Source of the DNA: Rhodothermaceae bacterium
GTDB taxonomy: Bacteria > Bacteroidota > Rhodothermia > Rhodothermales > Rubricoccaceae
DNA: 7,990 nucleotides
NCBI GenBank assembly: GCA_013003465.1
Contig: JABDIZ010000214.1
Coordinates: 1-7,990 of the forward strand
Reading direction: 5' to 3'
Below are positions 5,920 to 7,990 of the stretch, piece by piece; the first letter of the stretch is position 1; each line of letters starts with the position of its first letter. The translations under genes and the position numbers were made by a program. Below the pieces are notes generated by a model. That model did no database searches. It was not told the origin of the DNA and worked only from the letters and a program-made list of their open reading frames with translations.

Positions 5920-7245
5920 TCAGTCCGCCAGACCGTTCAACTGGGCGTGATGGCCCGGCTGTCCGTTGGCAGCGATGACGCCATGCTTGAGCCCCACTTT
6001 GCGGAACGCGTCGAGGATGCGGTTGAGCTCCTCATCCGAGTGCGTGGCCATGTAGGAGGTGCGCATGAGCGCCTGCCCGGCGGGGACGGCGGGCGGGACG
6101 ACCGCGTTGACGAACACGCCTTCCTCCAGCAGATCCTTCCAGAACTTGAAGCACGTCATCATGTCGCCCACGACGACGGGGATGATGGGCGTCTGGCTCG
6201 TCCACACGTTGAAGCCGAGTGCGCGGAAGCCCTCTCGCATGAAGTCCGAGATTTCGGCGAGGCGCTCGAGGCGCTCGGGCTCGGCTTCGAGGATGTCGAG
6301 GCAGGCGAGCACCGTCGCGACGTTGGCCGGCGGCATCGAGGCGCTGAAGATGTGCGCACTGGCCGAGTGGCGGATGTACTCCGTTACGGCATGCGAGCCC
6401 ACCACGAAGCCGCCGAGCGAGGCGAAGCTCTTCGAGAAGGTGCCCGTCACGAGGTCGATGTCGCCAAGCATGCCGAAGGCAGAAGCCGAGCCGCGTCCGC
6501 CCTCCCCGACGACGCCCACGGCATGCGCATCGTCCAGCATGAGCGCCGCGCCGAACTCCCGCGCCAGCGCGACCAGTTCAGGAACCTGGGCGAGGGTGCC
6601 GCTCATCGAGAAGACGCCGTCGGTGACGATGAGCTTGCCCGCGTCGGGGCGCTCGCGGTGCGCTTTTTCGAGCTGCACGCGCAGATGCCGCATGTCGTCG
6701 TGCCGGTAGCGGAGCGTCTCGGCGAAGGTGACGCGCGTGCCCGCCACGATGCAGGCGTGGTTGTCTTTGTCGGAGAGGACGTAGTCGCCCTTGCCCGCCA
6801 GCGACTGGATCACGCCCTGGTTGGTCATGTAGCCGGTCGAGAAGAGCACGCAGCCCTCCTTGCCCATGAACGCCGCGAGGCGCTCCTCAAGCTCCAGGTG
6901 GAGGTCGAGCGTGCCGTTGAGGAAGCGGCTCCCCGTACAGCCGGTGCCGTACTTGGCGATAGCGGCCTGCGCGGCTTCGACCACCTTGGGGTGGCCGGTC
7001 AGCCCGAGGTAGTTGTTCGAGCCGGCCATGATGATCTCGCGGCCGTGGATGACGGCGCGCGTCCCCTCGCTGACCTCGATGGCCCGGAAGTAGGGGTAGA
7101 GGTCCGCTGCCTTGACCTGCGCGTAGTCGCCTTCCGCGTCGAGAAACCGGTGGGCCTTTACGAAGAGCGCCGGGCCGGTCTCGGCGGCCGTCGCGCTCTG
7201 CGGTGGGGACGGCTGTTCCGCTCCGTGGAAGTTGGGTAGAGTCAT
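5920..7245 (-). CDS. spt: PLP-dependent alpha-oxoamine synthase, serine palmitoyltransferase type
   Basis: This fold-type I PLP enzyme condenses an amino acid with a fatty acyl thioester, losing CO2, to give the 3-keto long-chain base of sphingolipids. The 441-residue product shows SNNYLGL at 76-82, YGTGCTGSRFLNGT at 99-112, DNHACI at 161-166 (His163 stacks on PLP), LDDAHAVG at 237-244 (Asp238 and His241 as PLP contacts), and GTFSKSFASLGG at 268-279 with Lys272 as the Schiff-base lysine. The C-terminal loop is VNAVVPPAVPAG (379-390), followed by Arg395 in MRTSY. This loop, and AGSNNYLGLTGHP, look more like Bacteroidota serine palmitoyltransferase than KBL or BioF, which it could be confused with. 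A sulfonolipid enzyme using cysteate is also possible. The core starts near residue 27 (LFVKAHRF), so the first 26 or so residues are an extra low-complexity extension. No Shine-Dalgarno. A terminator follows the gene. Confidence 0.86.
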   Translation of the reverse strand: MTLPNFHGAEQPSPPQSATAAETGPALFVKAHRFLDAEGDYAQVKAADLYPYFRAIEVSEGTRAVIHGREIIMAGSNNYLGLTGHPKVVEAAQAAIAKYGTGCTGSRFLNGTLDLHLELEERLAAFMGKEGCVLFSTGYMTNQGVIQSLAGKGDYVLSDKDNHACIVAGTRVTFAETLRYRHDDMRHLRVQLEKAHRERPDAGKLIVTDGVFSMSGTLAQVPELVALAREFGAALMLDDAHAVGVVGEGGRGSASAFGMLGDIDLVTGTFSKSFASLGGFVVGSHAVTEYIRHSASAHIFSASMPPANVATVLACLDILEAEPERLERLAEISDFMREGFRALGFNVWTSQTPIIPVVVGDMMTCFKFWKDLLEEGVFVNAVVPPAVPAGQALMRTSYMATHSDEELNRILDAFRKVGLKHGVIAANGQPGHHAQLNGLAD

Positions 7246-7351
7246 GGCGTGCTCGTCAGGCGGGGGGACAGAAGGCGAAGCGGCCAGTCACGCCCGTGGC
7301 GGCAAAAGTGGGAAACTGCCCAAGATAGCGGCAGGGGGCACAGGCGCATGC

Positions 7352-7381
7352 CCAATATAGAGTGAAACGGTGTTCACCAAA
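7352..7381 (-). promoter_or_regulatory. Candidate Bacteroidota-type promoter of the serine palmitoyltransferase-type gene
   Basis: On the - strand TTTG (7381-7378) is followed after 18 bases by TATATTGG (7359-7352). This matches the known Bacteroidota pattern TTG-N17-23-TAnnTTTG at all but one -7 position. It would give a leader of about 100 bases before ATG 7245. A second -7-like match, CACTTTTG at 7312-7305, is closer to the gene but has no clear -33. The spacer 7246-7417 holds nothing else I can name. Confidence 0.4.
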
Positions 7382-7417
7382 CGCGCGCAGGAGGCTAGCA
7401 GGACGTGGGGAACGTCC

Positions 7418-7990
7418 TCAGAACCGCACGGTCAGGATGGCGACGGGGCCGTCGGCCGTGGGCACCGCGCGCAGCGACAGGTCTGCGCTCACGTCGAACT
7501 CGGTGAGGTGGGCCGCCACGTAGGCGTCGAGGGCCTGCAGCGCGTACACGAGGGCGGAGCCGAGCAAGGCCAGATCGCGGTTGCGGCGGAAGTCATCGCG
7601 GAGGCTACGCGTGGTTGAGGCAGCCCGTGCGCCGGTGGCGATCCAGTCGTCGTAGAACTCGACGAATTCGTTCGCCGGGTTGGGCGTCGTGGGGTCCGGG
7701 TTGGTTTCGCGAGAGACGTAGAGGAAGGCGTGGCGGTAGGTTACGTAGCGCCCGTTCAGGTAAATAGTGAGCCCCACGAGCCCCCCGAGGGCGCCCACCA
7801 CAAACGGTGTCTTCACCGGCTGCCCGACGTAGATCTGCCCGAGGCCAGGTGCGACGAGCGCGCGGACGAGTGCCCCGCGGGGCGAGGGCGACCGTGCCGA
7901 ATCGGCAAGGGCGGGAGGTGCGAGGGCGGGCAACACGACCGAGTCGCGGGCCAGGCCCGTCGAATCCGGGGCCTGGGCATGGGCGGGCCC
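7418..7990 (-). CDS. DUF5683 domain protein, 3' part (5' end beyond the window)
   Basis: This is a membrane or envelope protein of unknown function found mainly in Bacteroidota. The visible 190 codons stay open to the window edge, so the start is outside. The first residues, GPAHAQA, look like the end of a signal peptide (AHA-QA-type cleavage), followed by a Pro/Ala/Asp-rich linker. The DUF5683 core is then clear: RALVAPGLGQIYVGQPVK, a hydrophobic helix FVVGALGGLVGLTIYLN, and YVTYRHAFLYV. After a spacer with EFYDDW comes the C-terminal signature RRNRDLALLGSALVYALQ, DAYVAAHLTEFDVS and a final beta-rich end. GTG 7936 could be read as a start, but it would drop the signal peptide. In many Bacteroidota this family is encoded just downstream of parA-parB; the window cannot show whether that holds here. 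Confidence 0.86.
   Translation of the reverse strand, partial: GPAHAQAPDSTGLARDSVVLPALAPPALADSARSPSPRGALVRALVAPGLGQIYVGQPVKTPFVVGALGGLVGLTIYLNGRYVTYRHAFLYVSRETNPDPTTPNPANEFVEFYDDWIATGARAASTTRSLRDDFRRNRDLALLGSALVYALQALDAYVAAHLTEFDVSADLSLRAVPTADGPVAILTVRF

Noticed and set aside
5857..7239. A 460-codon open frame on the + strand opposite the synthase gene
   Set aside because: It is exactly antisense to a gene with all catalytic motifs, is full of Arg, Glu, His and Val as expected from reverse-complemented GC-rich codons, and shows no family motif.
1..7990. CRISPR array, tRNA, rRNA, insertion sequence or prophage genes
   Set aside because: Read-through found no regularly spaced repeats, no cloverleaf-like segments and no transposase, integrase or phage motifs.

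Overview
The window is GC-rich bacterial chromosome that looks like the Rhodothermota (Salinibacter/Rhodothermus-type) or a nearby high-GC lineage of Bacteroidota. Four things suggest this: most starts lack a Shine-Dalgarno sequence and follow pyrimidine-rich leaders; several candidate promoters carry a TAnnTTTG-like -7 element; the last gene belongs to DUF5683, a family typical of Bacteroidota; and there is a sphingolipid-type alpha-oxoamine synthase. The genus assignment is inference. No mobile genes, CRISPR array, tRNA or rRNA were seen.

Layout. The left part is on the + strand: a terminator-like hairpin (93-119), tatA (179-484) closed by a strong intrinsic terminator (509-544), sucD (660-1538), a hairpin-rich intergenic element that looks like a dispersed repeat (1571-1635), and the ribosome-assembly GTPase engB (1633-2238), which starts at TTG. 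The middle holds two small lipoproteins on the - strand (3111-2758, then 2718-2245). They share a lipocalin-like layout and run convergent to engB. A rhomboid intramembrane serine protease (3292-3897) is divergent from them.

The right part is all on the - strand. In transcription order it holds the 3' part of a DUF5683 membrane protein (7990-7418, cut by the window edge), an alpha-oxoamine synthase of the serine palmitoyltransferase type (7245-5920) followed by an intrinsic terminator (5897-5860), and a two-gene unit. That unit is a large tandem-GNAT-like protein (5775-4600) overlapping a YjjG-like HAD phosphatase (4603-3908) by four bases.

How the genes work together. Most are unlinked housekeeping functions: protein export, TCA cycle, ribosome assembly and envelope lipoproteins. 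The functional link most worth attention is the synthase beside the GNAT-like protein. The first makes the long-chain-base backbone of sphingolipids or of capnine-type sulfonolipids. The second is a candidate for the N-acylation step that turns such a base into a ceramide-like lipid. This pairing is a hypothesis from gene order and fold, not a demonstrated pathway. I found no convincing wholly new system in the window.
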